Shown: positions 30,110 through 39,251 of the stretch, piece after piece
Position numbering within the stretch: position 1 is the first letter of the stretch
Layout of the letters: each line of letters begins with the position of its first letter
Assembly (NCBI RefSeq): GCF_023634765.1
Contig: NZ_JAMLFX010000001.1
Coordinates: 532,785-596,784, forward strand
Direction: 5' to 3'
DNA: 64,000 nucleotides
From: Pseudomonas sp. AKS31
Lineage (GTDB): Bacteria; Pseudomonadota; Gammaproteobacteria; Pseudomonadales; Pseudomonadaceae
Made by a program: the position numbers and the translations under genes
Notes under the pieces: generated by a model
Told to the model about the DNA's origin: nothing
The model's input: the letters and a program-made list of their open reading frames with translations, nothing else
Database searches by the model: none

Positions 30110-30402
30110 GCGGCGCCGTGAAGCTTCAGGTTGCGATCGAAGCTCACGGCGAGCCCCTGACCGAACTCGTCCTGCGCCGTCCGACGGTGCAGGAAGTGCG
30201 AGCGATCAAGGCGCTGCCGTACAAGATCGACAAGAGCGAAGAAGTCAGCCTCGACATGGACGTGGCGGCCAAGTACATCGCCGTGTGCGCCGGTATTCCA
30301 CCGTCGTCGGTCAACCAGTTGGATCTGGCTGACCTCAACGCGCTGAGCTGGGCCGTTGCGAGTTTTTTCATGAGTGCGGCGTCGGCGCCATCACCGACCT
30401 GA
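30106..30402 (+). CDS. Tailocin 2 tail assembly chaperone (Mu gp41-like, zero frame)
   Basis: 98 residues. LTELVLRRPTVQEVRAIKAL and AAKYIAVCAGIPPSSVNQLD are typical of Mu-type tail assembly chaperones (E family). A slippery T_TTT_TTC close to the stop offers the -1 frame product. It overlaps the tube gene by 4 bp. Confidence 0.9.
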   Translation: MSGAVKLQVAIEAHGEPLTELVLRRPTVQEVRAIKALPYKIDKSEEVSLDMDVAAKYIAVCAGIPPSSVNQLDLADLNALSWAVASFFMSAASAPSPT

Positions 30403-30533
30403 TCGCCGTCGCCTATGACCTGGCCTGGTTCTGGAAGGTTGACCCCGAACAGATGATGGCCAGGCCACTGGATGTGCTCCGCGAATCGCTGGAGCACGCG
30501 CAACGGATCAATGCGATGCAGCAGGTGCAGTGA
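30363..30533 (+). other. -1 programmed frameshift site and extension of the tailocin 2 chaperone
   Basis: T_TTT_TTC (30363-30369) is in register X_XXY_YYZ with the chaperone frame (AGT TTT TTC). The -1 frame then runs 54 codons to TGA 30531-30533 with CGVGAITDLIAVAYDLAWFW and DVLRESLEHAQRINAMQ, the GpE-like second domain. The following tape-measure gene starts at the last base of that stop, as expected if ribosomes use this frame. Confidence 0.88.
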
Positions 30534-32518
30534 TGGCGAATACAAATTTGAGCCTGATCCCGCAGAACTTTCCCGTCACGGTCAACATGCTCGTGGTGCT
30601 CAAGGGCGCCGAGAAGATGGAGACCGAGATGAAGGGGCTGCGCGGCAAGGTCGCAGCATTCAAGAAAAGCATGGAAGACAGCGGCCTTGAGCCGCTGGAC
30701 GTCGCCGGTTTCATTGCCGAAGGTGGTCTGCTCAAGCCGTTTCAGGACGGCATCAAAAAGGCCATCGAAGCGCAGGATGCGTTGGCGAAAAAAGCCAGGG
30801 CACTCAAGGGGCTGAAAGTGCCGAAAGTGGTGCAGGGGGAAACCTCGGCCAACCTGGAGAAATTCAACAAGGCGCTGGACAACATCTCGCTGAAAATCGG
30901 TCAGGCGTTGTTGCCAGCGGTCAACGGCATCGTCACGGCGCTGACACCAGTGATGACGTCCATCGGCCAGTTCGTCGCCAACAATCCGTATCTGGTTGAA
31001 GGGCTGGCAGCCGCTGCTGTGGCGTTTACGGTGGTCACGGTCGGCGCGATGGGACTGGTCGCGGTGCTGGGAATTCTGACCTCGCCCATTGGCCTGATTG
31101 CGGCCGGGATAGCGGCAGCTGTGGCCGTGATTGTGATCGGCGCACGGCTGATCACCAATAACTGGGGGGCGATCTCGGGCTTCTTCAGCCGAACCTGGCA
31201 ATCGATTGGCGATGCGACCCGACGCGGCATCGACGACGTGCGCCAAGGCTGGGATGAGATGGTTGCGAATGGAAGGCAACGGTTCGAGTCGATGCGTGCC
31301 ACAGCTTCGCTGAAGTGGCAAGAGATGCGCGCCGACGCTATCGCAGGTGCCAGCCGTATTGCGGCGGGAGCGTCCGAACGTCTGCACGCATTCGGCGCGT
31401 CCATCGAGCAAACCTGGGATTCGGCTCGCACCTCTGTCGGCGCTTACTGGGACAGTGCAGCTGCCAGCACTGCGGCTGGATTGCAAAGCCTCAAGGCCCG
31501 GTTGTACACCTCGCCACTGGAGAAAATGAACGCACTCTGGGACTCGGCCGATGAGTCCGTCACCGGTTACTGGAATCGTAGCTATGCAGCTACGCTGTCC
31601 GGTTGGGAATCGGTCAAGTCGACGTTTGACGGCACGCTGACAGCAAAAATGTCAGGCGTATGGGATTCCGCACAAAGCGCGGTCTTCACGGCCATCGACG
31701 ATATGAGCACCAGGGTTGCTAACGGTTGGTCGAGCATCACATCGCTGTTCGATGGCACGCTGACAACGAATATGTCGAGGGCCTGGGATTCCGCGCAAAG
31801 CACGGTTTTCGATGCGGTTGGCAGCATGCACCGCATTGCGGCGAGCGGATGGGAGCAACTCAAGTCGACGTTCTCCTGGTCTCCGACCGCTATGGTCGAA
31901 AGCGCCTGGCAACCCTTGGCGCCGGTTTTTTCAGCGCTGTGGGACGTTCTCCGGGCAGGTGCCCAGCCATTGAAGAGCGAGTTTCAGAACCTGTTCGGCA
32001 ACGCTCCCGTGGAAACGGTCATAGCGAAATGGAATGGCGTCACGGAATATTTTTCCGGTTTGTGGGCAACGCTGAACACAGACGCACAATCGGTGAAAGC
32101 AACCTTGGGTGATCTGTTCAGTCAGTCGCCGCTGGAATCTATCCAGCAGAAGTGGCAGCCCGTTCTCGTCTGGTTCAGTGATATGTCGACAAGACTCCAA
32201 GGTATTTTCGGACAGATCAAAGAACTGCTCGGCGGCAATGTCTCCGGGTTCTTCGCCACAATCACCGGCACCAGCGCTGCGGCGCCTGCCGGGGCGCCAG
32301 GAATGAGCAGCACACTGCCACAAACCTCTGGCGCACTGATTCAACAAAGCGCAATCAACAATCGCACGCAACTCGAAGGCGGCCTGACCGTGCGCTTCGA
32401 AAATGCGCCGGCAGGGCTGCGCACCGATCAACCGCAAACCAATCAACCGGGCCTGGCGCTGTCTTCGCGCATTGGCTATCGCTCGTTGTCGGCAGGAGGT
32501 TCCAATGAACTGGCGTGA
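30533..32518 (+). CDS. Tailocin 2 tape measure protein
   Basis: 661 residues. N-terminal helical region, two long hydrophobic helices (VEGLAAAAVAFTVVTVGAMG; PIGLIAAGIAAAVAVIVIGA; about 145-205). Then a run of about 40-residue repeats with W at fixed places, for example GWESVKSTFDGTLTAKMSGV-WDSAQ and GWSSITSLFDGTLTTNMSRA-WDSAQ (about 360-480). The repeats suggest length has changed in units. The start ATG overlaps the frameshift-product stop. Confidence 0.92.
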   Translation: MANTNLSLIPQNFPVTVNMLVVLKGAEKMETEMKGLRGKVAAFKKSMEDSGLEPLDVAGFIAEGGLLKPFQDGIKKAIEAQDALAKKARALKGLKVPKVVQGETSANLEKFNKALDNISLKIGQALLPAVNGIVTALTPVMTSIGQFVANNPYLVEGLAAAAVAFTVVTVGAMGLVAVLGILTSPIGLIAAGIAAAVAVIVIGARLITNNWGAISGFFSRTWQSIGDATRRGIDDVRQGWDEMVANGRQRFESMRATASLKWQEMRADAIAGASRIAAGASERLHAFGASIEQTWDSARTSVGAYWDSAAASTAAGLQSLKARLYTSPLEKMNALWDSADESVTGYWNRSYAATLSGWESVKSTFDGTLTAKMSGVWDSAQSAVFTAIDDMSTRVANGWSSITSLFDGTLTTNMSRAWDSAQSTVFDAVGSMHRIAASGWEQLKSTFSWSPTAMVESAWQPLAPVFSALWDVLRAGAQPLKSEFQNLFGNAPVETVIAKWNGVTEYFSGLWATLNTDAQSVKATLGDLFSQSPLESIQQKWQPVLVWFSDMSTRLQGIFGQIKELLGGNVSGFFATITGTSAAAPAGAPGMSSTLPQTSGALIQQSAINNRTQLEGGLTVRFENAPAGLRTDQPQTNQPGLALSSRIGYRSLSAGGSNELA

Positions 32519-33740
32519 CCGTTTGTTGCCGGCATCGTTTCGCGGTGTCGGGTTCTGGATCGATCAGGCGAAAACCCCGGTCGGTCGCAAAGGTCAGTTG
32601 CACGAATACCCGCAACGCGACCTGCCGTATTTCGAGGATCTGGGCCAGCAGGCCAAGACTCACGACATCACGGCGTTCATCATCGGCGCCGATTGCCTGG
32701 AGCAGCGCGACAAGCTGCTCAAGGCGCTGGAGCAGGGCAGTGGCGAGCTGGTGCACCCGTGGCTGGGACGCCTGCAAGTCAAGGTCGGTGAATGCGACAT
32801 GACCCACACCCGCCAGGACGGCGGGCTGGTGACGTTCAGTCTGAAGTTCTACCCCGACCGGCCGCTGCCGTTCCCGACCGCTACTGTCAGTACGCAAAAA
32901 GTCCTGTTGGCCAAGGCCGACACGCTGTTGGGTTCGGCAGTGGCGCGCTTCGAACAGGCGATGACGTTGATCAAGGCTGCGCGGATCGGCATCGCCAATC
33001 TGCGCAACAGCCTGACCGGTGTCTATGAGGTGATCAAAGAGCAGCTCAAACCGCTGATCGAGCAGTACAGGCAAATCACTGAACTGGTCAAAGCGGTCAA
33101 GGAGTTGCCCAAGGAAGTGGCGGCGGAGTTCAAAGGTCTGCTCGGCGATATCAAAGAACTCAAGGCGTTCGCGAAGGAGGGCTACCGTGGCGTGATTGCC
33201 GACGTGTCCCAACAACTCGAAGCGATCCGCAAGGCTGATGCGCCGAAGATCACCACGGGCAAGGACACCAATGCGGCGGCGCAAGCCATGGCCGATCTGG
33301 TGCAGGACACGATGCTGGTCAAAGTCGCGCAATGGGTCGCGTCGATGCCGGTGGCGACCCCGGCGGTAAAACTGACGTCGACACCATCGGTGGCGCATCA
33401 GGCGGATCAACCGGTGACCCGTCAGGAAGTACCGGTGACCGACGAAATGAAAGCGCTGCAGAAAGCGGTCGGGGTGGCGATTGACCCGATGCTGGACAAA
33501 GCCGATCCCAAGCATCACCAGGCAATCAACGACGTGAAGGAAGCGTTGATTGCGCATCTCAAGGCAGTGGCGTCATCCGGTGTGCGACAGGTCACTAAAT
33601 CGTTCCAGGAAAGCCTGCCGGCGCTGGTTGTGGCCTACAAGCAATTTGCCGATGCCACACGGGTGACCCAGGTGACTCAGAGCAACGCGATGAACCATCC
33701 GGGCTTTTCACCCAACGACGTGAAAGTGTCCAGGGAGTGA
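32505..33740 (+). CDS. DNA circularisation N-like tail protein (Mu gpN)
   Basis: 411 residues. NWRDRLLPASFRGVGFWIDQ is the standard start, with RKGQLHEYPQRDLPYFEDLG after it, as in the Mu gpN/'DNA circulation' family. In tails it is a hub-associated baseplate protein. The long middle region is helical. AGGAGGT at 32495-32501 supports the start inside the tape-measure gene's last codons. Confidence 0.92.
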   Translation: MNWRDRLLPASFRGVGFWIDQAKTPVGRKGQLHEYPQRDLPYFEDLGQQAKTHDITAFIIGADCLEQRDKLLKALEQGSGELVHPWLGRLQVKVGECDMTHTRQDGGLVTFSLKFYPDRPLPFPTATVSTQKVLLAKADTLLGSAVARFEQAMTLIKAARIGIANLRNSLTGVYEVIKEQLKPLIEQYRQITELVKAVKELPKEVAAEFKGLLGDIKELKAFAKEGYRGVIADVSQQLEAIRKADAPKITTGKDTNAAAQAMADLVQDTMLVKVAQWVASMPVATPAVKLTSTPSVAHQADQPVTRQEVPVTDEMKALQKAVGVAIDPMLDKADPKHHQAINDVKEALIAHLKAVASSGVRQVTKSFQESLPALVVAYKQFADATRVTQVTQSNAMNHPGFSPNDVKVSRE

Positions 33741-33743
33741 GCC

Positions 33744-34790
33744 ATGAGCGAGATGGATAACCATGTCACGCTGACCGTCAACAACATGGAATACGGCGGC
33801 TGGAAAAGCGTGGAAATCACCGCTGATCTGGAGCGCCAGTTCCGCACCTTCAAACTCGACATCACCTGGCAATGGCCGGGGCAGACGGTGGATCAACGGA
33901 TAAAACCGGGTGACCCCTGCGAAGTGAAAATCGGCCAGGACCTGGTGCTCACCGGCTATGTGTTCAAAGCACCGATCAGCTACGACGGGCGCCAGATCAG
34001 CCTGAGCATCGAGGGCAGTTCCAAGACTCAGGATCTGGTCGATTGCGCGGCCACCAACCGGCCGAATCAATGGCAGGAGCAACCGTTGCTGAGCATCGTT
34101 CAGGCGCTGGCCATGGACTACTCGCTGACGGTGGTCAATCAGATCCCCGAGACCGCAAGGCTCGCCAAGCACACCATCGTGCCGGGCGAAACGGTGTTCC
34201 AGTCGATCGACCGCCTGCTCTCGCTGTTCCGGGTGTTTTCCACCGATGACGAGCAGGGTCGGCTGGTGCTGGCCAAACCCGGTAGCGGTGGGCGGGCCAG
34301 TGATGCGCTGGAGTTGGGCAAGAACATTCTGTCGGCCAACGCGCCGATGGATCAGAGCCAGGTGTTTTCCGAATACCGGGTAATCGGCCAGCAGAAAGGT
34401 TCGGACAAGAAGAGCGGGGCGGCGGTCAGCGAGGTTGAATCCAGCGCGACCGACCTGAGTTTCAAACGTCGACGCACCACGATCATCAACGAGGGCACCG
34501 CGCTGACGTTCGAACTGGCCCAGCAGCGCGCCCAATGGGAAAGTGCCACGCGCATGGGCCGGGCGCAGACCACCACCTATCAGGTGCAGGGCTGGCGCCA
34601 GTCCAACGGCGATCTGTGGCGGCACAACACGCTGGTCAAGGTCAAGGATCCGGTGCTCGGTTTCGATGGCGACATGCTGATTTCCAAAGTCACGTATTCG
34701 CTGTCGGCGCAAGGCTCGGTGACCACTCTGCAAGTGGCGCCGCCGCATACTTTCGATGCCAATCCCAGCCCTCCTAAAACAACCTCATAG
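33744..34790 (+). CDS. Tailocin 2 baseplate hub (Mu gpP-like)
   Basis: 348 residues. HVTLTVNNMEYGGWKSVEIT and LERQFRTFKLDITWQWPGQT fit the Mu gpP/late-control-D-like hub. The C-terminal GDLWRHNTLVKVKDPVLGFD is typical. It lies between the N-like protein and gp45-like spike, as in Mu. Confidence 0.93.
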   Translation: MSEMDNHVTLTVNNMEYGGWKSVEITADLERQFRTFKLDITWQWPGQTVDQRIKPGDPCEVKIGQDLVLTGYVFKAPISYDGRQISLSIEGSSKTQDLVDCAATNRPNQWQEQPLLSIVQALAMDYSLTVVNQIPETARLAKHTIVPGETVFQSIDRLLSLFRVFSTDDEQGRLVLAKPGSGGRASDALELGKNILSANAPMDQSQVFSEYRVIGQQKGSDKKSGAAVSEVESSATDLSFKRRRTTIINEGTALTFELAQQRAQWESATRMGRAQTTTYQVQGWRQSNGDLWRHNTLVKVKDPVLGFDGDMLISKVTYSLSAQGSVTTLQVAPPHTFDANPSPPKTTS

Positions 34791-34796
34791 GCCCGG

Positions 34797-34873
34797 AAAA
34801 GATCGCAGCCTTCGGCAGCTCCTACAGGTATACGCCGATCTTATGCAGGAGCTGCCGAAGGCTGCGATCTTTT
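34797..34873. repeat. Inverted repeat, GATCGCAGCCTTCGGCAGCTCC type
   Basis: Two inverted copies of AGATCGCAGCCTTCGGCAGCTCCT around a short centre, a dispersed Pseudomonas intergenic element different from the REP at 22591. It interrupts the baseplate block. The same family is at 54752-54838. Confidence 0.9.
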
Positions 34874-34904
34874 GACCTCGGCCCGTTTCTTACAGGAACC
34901 AAGC

Positions 34905-35414
34905 ATGAGCCTACTGACACGCCTGCTGGCGCGCGGCACTGTCGTGCTCGCCAACTCGGCATCCAAGCTGCAATCGCTGCAAATGCGCCTCACCGCCGGC
35001 GAAGTGAACGACGACATGGAACACTTCGAACCCTACGGCTTCACCAGTCATCCGCTGGCCGGCGCCGAAGGTGTCGTCACCTTTCTCGGCGGCGACCGCT
35101 CCCACGCCATCGCCCTGGTGATCGCCGACCGCCGTTATCGCCTGCAATCGCTGGCTGCGGGCGAAGTGGCGATCTACACCGACGAAGGCGACAAGATTCA
35201 TTTCAAGCGCGGGCGGATCATCGACATTGAAACCGTCACGCTGAACATCCGCGCCAGCAGCGCGGTGAACTTCGATACGCCGGTGATCAACCAGACCGGC
35301 AAGATCGTCTCCACCGGCGATCAACTCGCCGGCGGCATCAGCCAGATCAAACACGTGCACGTCGGCGTACAGGCCGGCAGCGGCCAGACCGGCGCGCCGG
35401 CAGGAGGCCAGTGA
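34905..35414 (+). CDS. Tailocin 2 baseplate spike (Mu gp45-like, gpV family)
   Basis: 169 residues. LLTRLLARGTVVLANSASKL and NDDMEHFEPYGFTSHPLAGA-EGV match Mu gp45. The end IKHVHVGVQ contains an HVHV (HxH) motif of the type that binds iron in contractile spike tips, unlike the tailocin 1 spike. The next gene starts at the stop (GTGATG). Confidence 0.92.
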   Translation: MSLLTRLLARGTVVLANSASKLQSLQMRLTAGEVNDDMEHFEPYGFTSHPLAGAEGVVTFLGGDRSHAIALVIADRRYRLQSLAAGEVAIYTDEGDKIHFKRGRIIDIETVTLNIRASSAVNFDTPVINQTGKIVSTGDQLAGGISQIKHVHVGVQAGSGQTGAPAGGQ

Positions 35415-35812
35415 TGCTGATCAGCCCGAACCTCCACGCCGCGCTGACCCGCGCCGTACTCATCAGCCTGTTCACCTGGCGCCGCGCCGCCGATGACGAC
35501 GCCCTCGACGACGAAGAACGTTTCGGCTGGTGGGGCGATACCTTTCCCACCGTCGCCGACGATCGCATCGGCTCGCGGCTATGGCTACTGAGGCGGGTGA
35601 AATTGACCCGACAAACGCAGATGGACGCCGAGTTCTATGCCCGCGAAGCCTTGCAATGGCTGATCGACGACGGCCACTGCAGCGCCATCGACATCATCAG
35701 CGAACGCCTCGACGCCCAGCGCCTGAACCTGCGCACGGTCCTGACCCTGGCTGACGGCGAACGTCTGGACATCAACCCCGATAACAGTTGGCAGGTGATC
35801 TATGCCGTTTGA
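35414..35812 (+). CDS. Tailocin 2 baseplate gp46-like (gp25 family)
   Basis: 132 residues. ISLFTWRRAADDDALDDEER, GWWGDTFP and IGSRLWLLRRVKLT are the marks of the Mu gp46 family. It overlaps the gp47-like gene by 11 bp. Confidence 0.93.
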   Translation: MLISPNLHAALTRAVLISLFTWRRAADDDALDDEERFGWWGDTFPTVADDRIGSRLWLLRRVKLTRQTQMDAEFYAREALQWLIDDGHCSAIDIISERLDAQRLNLRTVLTLADGERLDINPDNSWQVIYAV

Positions 35813-36848
35813 AACCCCTTCGCTGCCGGTGCTGATCAAGCGCACCCAAAGCGACCTGGCCGGCGATTCGCTGCGCCAGTCCGATGCGCAAGTGCTGGCC
35901 CGTACTCTCGGCGGCGCCGCTTATGGCCTGTACGGTTATCTCGACTGGATTGCCGAGCAGATCCTGCCCGACAAGGCTGATGAGTCGACCCTGGAGCGCA
36001 TTGCCGCACTGCGTCTGAACCAACCGCGCAAACCCGCGCAAGTCGCCACCGGCAGCGTCAGTTTTACCGCCACCGCCGGTGCCGTGCTGGATGTCGACAC
36101 GCTGCTGCAAGCGAACGATGGCCGTACCTACAAAGTCACCGCCGCACGCACCACGGCCAATGGCAGCAACACCACCACCATCGCCGCGCTGGATGCCGGC
36201 AGCCTCGGTAATGCCGACGCCGGTCTGGCACTGAACCCGGTGCAGCCGATTACCGGCGTCGTCGGCAACAGCTTCGTGGTGCTGGCGCCGGGCCTCAGCG
36301 GCGGTGTGGCGCGGGAAAGTCTGGAATCGCTGCGCTCGCGGGTGATTCGTTCCTACCGTGTCATTCCCCATGGCGGTTCGGCCAGTGACTACGAGACCTG
36401 GGCGCTGGAAGTGCCGGGCGTGACCCGCGCCTGGTGTCGTGGTGGCTTGCTCGGGCCGGGCACGGTAACGGTGTTCATCATGCGTGATGAAGACCCGCAA
36501 CCGGTGCCCAACGATGAGCAACTGGCGGAGGTTCAGGCGTACATCGAACCGCTGCGGCCGGTGACCGCAGAAGTGCACGTGCAGCGGCCGATTCAGGTGC
36601 CGGTGGTGTATCGCTTCAAGAGCGTCAATCCGGACACCAGCGCCGTGCGCGCCGCCGTTGAAGCGCAGTTGCGCGACCTGCACAACCGCGAGGCCGATCT
36701 GGGTGTGCCGTTGCTGATCAGCCATATCCGCGAAGCCATCAGCAGCGCCGGTGGTGAGTACGATCACACCCTGACCGCGCCGGCCGCTGACGTGCCTGCC
36801 GGGCAAAGCGAACTGCTCACCTTCGGAGGCTGCGTATGGGGGGCATAA
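35802..36848 (+). CDS. Tailocin 2 baseplate gp47/J-like protein
   Basis: 348 residues of the baseplate J/Mu gp47 family. PVLIKRTQSDLAGDSLRQSD opens it, then RTLGGAAYGLYGYLDWIAEQ, the RVIRSYRVIPHGGSASDYET-WALEVPGVTRAW signature, and AEVQAYIEPLRPVTAEVHVQ. It overlaps the next gene by 13 bp. Confidence 0.95.
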   Translation: MPFETPSLPVLIKRTQSDLAGDSLRQSDAQVLARTLGGAAYGLYGYLDWIAEQILPDKADESTLERIAALRLNQPRKPAQVATGSVSFTATAGAVLDVDTLLQANDGRTYKVTAARTTANGSNTTTIAALDAGSLGNADAGLALNPVQPITGVVGNSFVVLAPGLSGGVARESLESLRSRVIRSYRVIPHGGSASDYETWALEVPGVTRAWCRGGLLGPGTVTVFIMRDEDPQPVPNDEQLAEVQAYIEPLRPVTAEVHVQRPIQVPVVYRFKSVNPDTSAVRAAVEAQLRDLHNREADLGVPLLISHIREAISSAGGEYDHTLTAPAADVPAGQSELLTFGGCVWGA

Positions 36849-37435
36849 GAACCGCCGCGCAATATCAGGCGCAACTGCGCGCCTTGCTGCCCAGTGGCCC
36901 GGCGTGGGACCCGGAACGCGTGCCGGAACTCGAAGAAGTGCTGCAAGGCGTCGCCGTCGAACTGGCCCGCCTCGATGCCCGTGCCGCTGACCTGCTCAAC
37001 GAGATGGACCCGGCCGGCGTCAGCGAACTGGTGCCGGACTGGGAACGGGTGATGAACCTGCCCGACCCGTGCCTGGGCGCCACGCCACTGTTCGACGACC
37101 GCCGCCTCGCCGTCCGCCGCCGCTTGCTCGCGGTTGGCAGCCAGGCCGTCGGTTACTACCTCGACATCGCCAAAAGCCAGGGCTACCCCAACGCCACCAT
37201 CACCGAACTCGAAGCCCCGCGTATGGGCCGCTCGCGTTTCGGCTCGGCGCATTGGGGCACCTGGGAGGCGCAGTTCATGTGGACGCTCAACACCGGCGGA
37301 CGCTTGCTGCTTGGCCGGCGTTACGGCGCGAGTTATTGGGGTGAGCGCTTCGGCGTCAACCCGGGTTCGGCGCTGGAATGCCTGATTCACCGCAGTGCCC
37401 CGGCGCATACCAAGGTGCACATCAATTATGACTAG
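36836..37435 (+). CDS. Tailocin 2 gp48-like protein (DUF2313, gpI role)
   Basis: 199 residues. YQAQLRALLPSGPAWDPERV and LNEMDPAGVSELVPDWERVM are the DUF2313/YmfQ pattern; the C-terminus ends with HRSAPAHTKVHINYD. It links baseplate to fibres and is followed by the fibre array. Confidence 0.94.
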   Translation: MGGIRTAAQYQAQLRALLPSGPAWDPERVPELEEVLQGVAVELARLDARAADLLNEMDPAGVSELVPDWERVMNLPDPCLGATPLFDDRRLAVRRRLLAVGSQAVGYYLDIAKSQGYPNATITELEAPRMGRSRFGSAHWGTWEAQFMWTLNTGGRLLLGRRYGASYWGERFGVNPGSALECLIHRSAPAHTKVHINYD

Positions 37436-37449
37436 GGAGGAATGAGGGG

Positions 37450-38601
37450 ATGGATTATCCGAACAGTGTGCCCAGCGCCGGTCTGGTGAATGGGAAGTTT
37501 GTCGATGAAAACCCGATGACCGGGACGCCGGGATCATTGATTCCGGCGGATTGGGGGAATGGGGTTACACAGGAAATCCTCAATGTGATCAAGGCCGGGG
37601 ATCTGACCCCGGACGAGAAGAAATACGATCAGTTGTTGCAGGCGATTCAGAGCGTTTCGGCCAAGGGCTGGAATCTGGATTCGGCGTTGCCGATTGGCGC
37701 CTTGCCAATCGCTACCGTTGCTACGGCAGACGGGCGATTGCCCATCACGCCGACCGCGTTTGCTACCAGTGGCGGGCGGTTATCGATTCTGCCCGGTGTA
37801 CTGATCAGCCTGGGCCAGGAAGTGCTGGCAGGTCAGTTGGGTCGTCCGCGCACGTTTACGACACAAGCCTGGAGCAGTGCCGATCTGTTGCCTAACTCTG
37901 GTTACTTTCTGCGTGCGCAAGTGGTTGCCGGCGTGCTGACCTTCTACATGCAGCGCGGCACGATCTATGACGCTACTCCAGAGGGTTTGAAGGGTACGAT
38001 CAATGGTGCGGCGGGAGGCGGTTTCCAATCGACGACGCTGGATCTTTGTCTGGCATGGGTGGTGACGGCTGGTCCCGGCTCGGTACCGATTGTCCGGCCG
38101 ATTTATAACCGCAGTCGCTTGTCGTGGACGCAGACAGTTAACGGCAATGGTGTGGTTTACCTTCCACTCGATCCACATGCGCGGGCGGCGCGGCTGGTGG
38201 TGGGCAATCCGACGCCGCATCCGACGGCTATCAGTTCTGTCGGGTTTGCACCCGCAGGGTGGCTCGGTGGCAATTACTGTTTCTTGAACCCGACGATTGG
38301 AACATCCAGTAACTGGGACGGCTGGGCAACTGCAAATGCACCTGTATTGATTTTCTCCAGCAACGTCGTGAGTGACACGACCGTCTCGACCCTTACTGCC
38401 AGCTTTGACCATTCTGAATTGCGCTCGCTTTGGCAGAGCTACCAAACGGAACACACTTGGGGCGCCAGCAACGCCGCAAGCGATGAACTGCTGTTCAGCA
38501 TGGGGCTCAAGAGTCACGGTTTGTCTGACTATGCATCGGGTATCGCTGTCAATTTCACCGCAGCGGTCAACATCAGTTTTTCCTGGGAGTTGATCCGATG
38601 A
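37450..38601 (+). CDS. Tailocin 2 fibre 1
   Basis: 383 residues. The N-terminal anchor of about 60 residues (MDYPNSVPSAGLVNGKFVDE, then GTPGSLIPADWGNGVTQEIL) is shared by all five fibres of this array. The shaft and tip (SSNWDGWATANAPVLIFSS, SFDHSELRSLWQSYQTEHTW) are unlike the other four. The first gene after the baseplate, it overlaps its partner (38598) by 4 bp. Confidence 0.88.
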   Translation: MDYPNSVPSAGLVNGKFVDENPMTGTPGSLIPADWGNGVTQEILNVIKAGDLTPDEKKYDQLLQAIQSVSAKGWNLDSALPIGALPIATVATADGRLPITPTAFATSGGRLSILPGVLISLGQEVLAGQLGRPRTFTTQAWSSADLLPNSGYFLRAQVVAGVLTFYMQRGTIYDATPEGLKGTINGAAGGGFQSTTLDLCLAWVVTAGPGSVPIVRPIYNRSRLSWTQTVNGNGVVYLPLDPHARAARLVVGNPTPHPTAISSVGFAPAGWLGGNYCFLNPTIGTSSNWDGWATANAPVLIFSSNVVSDTTVSTLTASFDHSELRSLWQSYQTEHTWGASNAASDELLFSMGLKSHGLSDYASGIAVNFTAAVNISFSWELIR

Positions 38602-39113
38602 TCATCATTCAAGAACTGCATCAGTTCGAGGACGGTCTGCGCCCGGCACAACCTTCTGTTGCTCATGATTGGGATGGCGAAAAGTGGCAGCTGAATCCCG
38701 CCAGAACCGCCGAGCTGGAACAGCAGGAAGCCGAGCAGCTGTGCAGCAAAGTCGATGCCGCCGCTGACAATGCTCGTACCGCACTGGCCGGCGACCCGCT
38801 CAAAGCCATGGAATACACCCAGGCCGCCGCCGATGCTCAGGCCTATCAAAACGCCGGTTACCCGAAAAAGGAAGTGCCGCTGTCGGTCGCAGCCTGGGTG
38901 GTCAAAGGTCGCACCGCCAAACAGGCCGCCGAGCAGATTCTCAGCAAGGCCGATCAACTGACCGACCATTTGCTGATCCTGCGGACTCTGCGACTGAAAG
39001 CCAAAGCGCAGATTCGCGCTCAAGCTGCCAAGGGCAAGATGGATCTAGCGCGCAGCGCTGCTGACGAAGCATTGGTCGCCATTCGCGAACGGGTCAACGG
39101 TCCATCCAGCTAA
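38598..39113 (+). CDS. Fibre 1 partner / assembly protein
   Basis: 171 residues, mostly helical: IIIQELHQFEDGLRPAQPSV, then AKQAAEQILSKADQLTDHLL. Its sequence is unlike the assembly proteins of the other modules, but its overlap with the fibre and position match a fibre chaperone. A terminator-like hairpin follows (39141-39170). Confidence 0.7.
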   Translation: MIIIQELHQFEDGLRPAQPSVAHDWDGEKWQLNPARTAELEQQEAEQLCSKVDAAADNARTALAGDPLKAMEYTQAAADAQAYQNAGYPKKEVPLSVAAWVVKGRTAKQAAEQILSKADQLTDHLLILRTLRLKAKAQIRAQAAKGKMDLARSAADEALVAIRERVNGPSS

Positions 39114-39140
39114 ATCAAAAACCTCAGTTCTGCGTCATCC

Positions 39141-39170
39141 AGGCCCACGTCAATGTGGGCTTTTTATTTT
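39141..39170 (+). terminator. Terminator-like hairpin between fibre modules 1 and 2
   Basis: AGGCCCAC-GTCAAT-GTGGGCTTTTT, with a T-rich tail. It lies after module 1 and could reduce transcription of modules 2-5 and the lysis genes. Confidence 0.75.
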
Positions 39171-39251
39171 CTGAAAACAGACCGTGATCAGGCATGCAGA
39201 AAGCACTGTGCCGATGCCGGTCATTTGTCATTTCAAAGGAACGAACAACCT

